Below are positions 62,099 to 64,000 of a stretch of 64,000 nt of DNA, piece by piece. Both the position numbers and the translations under genes were made by a program. Below the pieces are notes generated by a model, which was not told the DNA's origin, made no database searches, and saw only the letters and a list, made by a program, of their open reading frames with translations. The DNA is taken from the NCBI GenBank assembly GCA_910589415.1, contig OU342630.1:69002186-69066185 (forward strand). The letters run 5' to 3'. The stretch's first letter is position 1. Each line of letters starts with the position of its first letter. Origin of the DNA: Malachius bipustulatus. Its lineage: Eukaryota > Arthropoda > Insecta > Coleoptera > Melyridae.

Positions 62099-62385
62099 TT
62101 AGGAATAATAATTTGGTAATAAAGCTTCAAGTATGTGCTGCGTGTGGAAAAAATTTTCTCGAAACTTTTCGTACATACTCTTGGCTGTAACCAATTTTAA
62201 TAGCAATTTTTTTTGTCTTTTTCTGTAGGTAGTCACCTTGATGATTTGAAAAACTTTCTCCTTCATTTCTGGAGTTCTCAAATTTCTTGTAACCTGTTTC
62301 CCGAAGACGACTAGCAATCTTTGGAAAAATTTTTTCACGTGGCAAACCAATCTTCGGGTTTGTCATAGTATTAACACCTTGCCTG
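62099..62385 (-). pseudogene. Transposase N-terminal helix-turn-helix relic
   Basis: In two overlapping minus-strand frames, RTPEMKEKVFQII, then KKTKKIAIKIGYSQEYVRKV, then HTQHILEALLPNYY follow the order of the insect Tc-type leader TPE..EKV, STR.IA...G.S...V...L, HPYH.Q.VQ.L.P.DY. This is the DNA-binding N-terminus of a DNA transposon protein; the DDE catalytic part is absent. A frameshift separates the halves. The LTR retrotransposon to the right may have landed next to it. Confidence 0.45.
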
Positions 62386-62489
62386 CACAACTGTTACATT
62401 GGGCAAACCATACAAAATAAAAACATGTTTCCCATTTCCAAATCTGTATGATCTCTGCACTTATCAAAACACTTACTGTAATGTATGGG

Positions 62490-62703
62490 TGTTATCACGA
62501 ATGCCTCCTTATCGGCGTGCGCTGGGTCGCGGCAGATACGGACGCAGGCAGAAATGAACGACGGGAAAAGCAGGTACCAATTTAATTGTTCGTGGTACAA
62601 AACTGACTGTAAAATACTCGTATGTAATATATGTATATACTCAATTAATTCTCGGTGTCCATTATTAATTAACATGATAACATATTAAGTCTAATATGTT
62701 ACA
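62490..62703 (+). mobile_element. Candidate 5' LTR of a Ty3/Gypsy (Mag-type) element
   Basis: TGTTATCACG (62490) to GTTACA (62703) would be a TG...CA LTR of 214 bp, followed by one base and a tRNA-Ser primer site. A TATA-like run (TATATGTATATAC) lies near 62628. The right end is fixed by the primer site; the left end is a guess, with TGTTACATTGGG at 62389 as an alternative. The partner LTR lies beyond the window. Confidence 0.5.
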
Positions 62704-62704
62704 T

Positions 62705-62717
62705 TGGCGACGAGGAT
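62705..62717 (+). other. Primer-binding site matching tRNA-Ser(GCU)
   Basis: TGGCGACGAGGAT is complementary to the 3' end AUCCUCGUCGCCA of insect tRNA-Ser(GCU). Mag-lineage Gypsy elements are known to use a serine tRNA, which agrees with the coding sequence that follows. Confidence 0.75.
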
Positions 62718-62814
62718 AATACGTACCTTAGTGTCACGGGTGTGGAAAAGTGTAATGGCGTTTATATTGCGGCCGTGAGTTGATAACGATTTAATATTTT
62801 TGGTGCGATTCGAG

Positions 62815-64000
62815 ATGGCTACGGGTAAAAGCATGATGGGACTGCAACAGGAATTCCATCCAGGAATGGATTGGATAATTCACCAGAAAAAGTTGGAGCA
62901 ATTTTTCCTAATAAACGGGATCAAAGAAGAAGGCATAAAGCGAGGAATTTTATTAAATGGCCTATCCGAGGATGCTTATAAATTAATAGAAAATTTATGT
63001 GTGCCCTCGAAACCTGATACGTTGAGTTATGAGAATCTAGTTGCGAACTTTCATGTACATTTTGCACCAGCAAAAGTGGTTCGCGTAGAACGGTACCATT
63101 TTTACAACGCAAAGCGGGACGAAGCAGAGACGTTACCAAATTGGGCCGCACGAGTGAAAAATCTAGCGGCTAACTGTGAATTCGGCAATGAAATCGAAAT
63201 ATTCGTAGTCGATAAATTTATTATGGGATTAGAACCGGGTAAAGTGCGCGATCGGTTATTCACGGAGGGGGCAAACCTAAATCTAGTCGAAGCTTTAAAG
63301 ATAGCGGTAGCAGCCGAATGTGCCAATGTAGGGTATGAAGTATATGGAAATCAGTACCCTCAAGCCGTGAAAATGGAGCCGGGCGATGTACATAGGATGT
63401 CCCGGTTTGACCGTACCAGGACAGCACCCAGCACCAGGGGGCCCGCAGGAAGAGCCGAACGTCGTGCAGAAACGTATAGCAGCAGTGCAACGACGAGCCA
63501 TCCCAGACCCAATTTCAGTGGATATGGGCAAGGAAGTTCACAGAGTAGGGGCGGTGGAGGATGTCCATGCTGCGGATGGAACCACCGACGAGCGGAGTGC
63601 CCGTATCGTGAGTACAGTTGTGATTTCTGTGGCGTTAAAGGCCATCTAAAACGTAAGTGTGCGCAGAGAAATAATGACAAACACCATTTTTTATGTGAGA
63701 TGAATAATATAAATGATCAGCCAGTTGTTGGTCTTAGCAATGATGATGTGGTTCCTAATGATAGTTTTAAGGAATTATCTTTATTTAATTTAAAAGATAA
63801 CCTTGATGTAAATTATTGCACCTCAGGAGGAGACAAACAAGTTGATAATTATCGTTTTATCACGGTCAAGAATAATTTAGAGCCAATTTTTATTTTAGTT
63901 GAGATAAAAGGCAGATTGTTCCGTATGGAAGTTGATTGTGGATCGAGAGAATCAGTCATATCAAAGCAGTTTTATGACGAAAATTTTAATTGTTTTCCAT
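62815..64000 (+). CDS. Gag-protease (5' part of gag-pol) of a Mag-type Ty3/Gypsy retrotransposon, cut by window edge
   Basis: An uninterrupted frame of 395 residues runs off the end of the window. Residues about 1-200 form a retrotransposon Gag capsid region (LPNWAARVKNLAANCEFG and FIMGLEPGKVRDRLF). An Arg/Gly/Ser-rich linker follows. There are two zinc knuckles: CPCCGWNHRRAEC (250-262, one residue shorter than canonical) and CDFCGVKGHLKRKC (269-282, canonical CCHC). The retropepsin-like protease begins near 350, with EVDCGSRESVIS placing D374 at the catalytic position, where Cys replaces the usual Thr/Ser of D-T/S-G. The start at 62815 is the first in-frame ATG, about 100 bases after the primer site. 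RT, RNase H and integrase should lie to the right of the window. Known family role: Gag packages the RNA and the protease matures the polyprotein. Confidence 0.85.
   Translation, partial: MATGKSMMGLQQEFHPGMDWIIHQKKLEQFFLINGIKEEGIKRGILLNGLSEDAYKLIENLCVPSKPDTLSYENLVANFHVHFAPAKVVRVERYHFYNAKRDEAETLPNWAARVKNLAANCEFGNEIEIFVVDKFIMGLEPGKVRDRLFTEGANLNLVEALKIAVAAECANVGYEVYGNQYPQAVKMEPGDVHRMSRFDRTRTAPSTRGPAGRAERRAETYSSSATTSHPRPNFSGYGQGSSQSRGGGGCPCCGWNHRRAECPYREYSCDFCGVKGHLKRKCAQRNNDKHHFLCEMNNINDQPVVGLSNDDVVPNDSFKELSLFNLKDNLDVNYCTSGGDKQVDNYRFITVKNNLEPIFILVEIKGRLFRMEVDCGSRESVISKQFYDENFNCFP

Noticed and set aside
63102..63680. Several minus-strand frames of 74-106 residues and one 87-residue plus-strand frame
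   Set aside because: They are shadows of the gag-protease frame starting at 62815, which has clear domain motifs.
1..64000. CRISPR arrays, bacterial operons, rRNA and intact tRNA genes
   Set aside because: None seen; tandem repeats present are minisatellites, transposon monomers or segmental duplications, and the two tRNA-like pieces lack acceptor pairing.

Overview
The window looks like a stretch of AT-rich arthropod, most likely insect, nuclear DNA that sits between genes or inside a large intron. The reasons are non-LTR retrotransposons of the usual arthropod types, LTR elements primed by tRNA-Lys and tRNA-Ser(GCU), many TA-flanked foldback elements and MITEs, and no recognisable host exon. 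I could not place the organism at order level from sequence alone. Nearly everything supportable here is mobile DNA or its debris.

Layout. At 1-240 there is a decayed antisense RNase H fragment of a non-LTR element. At 2564-6102 two tandem copies of a hairpin-ended repeat carry internal ~630-bp monomers. A foldback element lies at 6848-7813. At 9409-11461 a 2-kb element with GGGGTAAGTGTAAC termini and a polypurine core sits inside a ~330-bp tandem repeat that continues to about 12040. Non-LTR relics follow at 12046-12500 (antisense) and 13985-15745 (sense). At 16158-16954 there is a single LTR plus a tRNA-Lys primer-binding site. Another RNase H relic is at 18550-19400 (antisense), then several foldbacks and MITEs at 20929-25190.

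The most structured locus is 25195-30939. An inverted-repeat element has been interrupted twice: by a 1.19-kb palindrome (25436-26626) and by a non-LTR retrotransposon with an uninterrupted 987-residue endonuclease-reverse transcriptase ORF (27142-30105) and an (ATT)n tail. A second copy of the palindrome (33570-34758) interrupts another copy of the hairpin-ended repeat (33306-35810).

The right half holds a 5'-truncated non-LTR element with intact RNase H but a deleted RT palm segment (40590-43185). It also holds two damaged copies of one Jockey-like family in opposite orientation (44640-46210 minus, 50880-52880 plus) and an R1/TRAS-like antisense relic (57840-59390). More MITEs lie at 38906, 40018 and 54450. 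The window ends inside a Ty3/Gypsy element of Mag type: a candidate LTR at 62490-62703, a tRNA-Ser primer site, and an open gag-protease frame from 62815 past the last base.

No operon-like or host-pathway logic is visible. The interactions that can be read are nesting of elements, which gives relative insertion ages, and large palindromes that would form hairpin RNA if transcribed.
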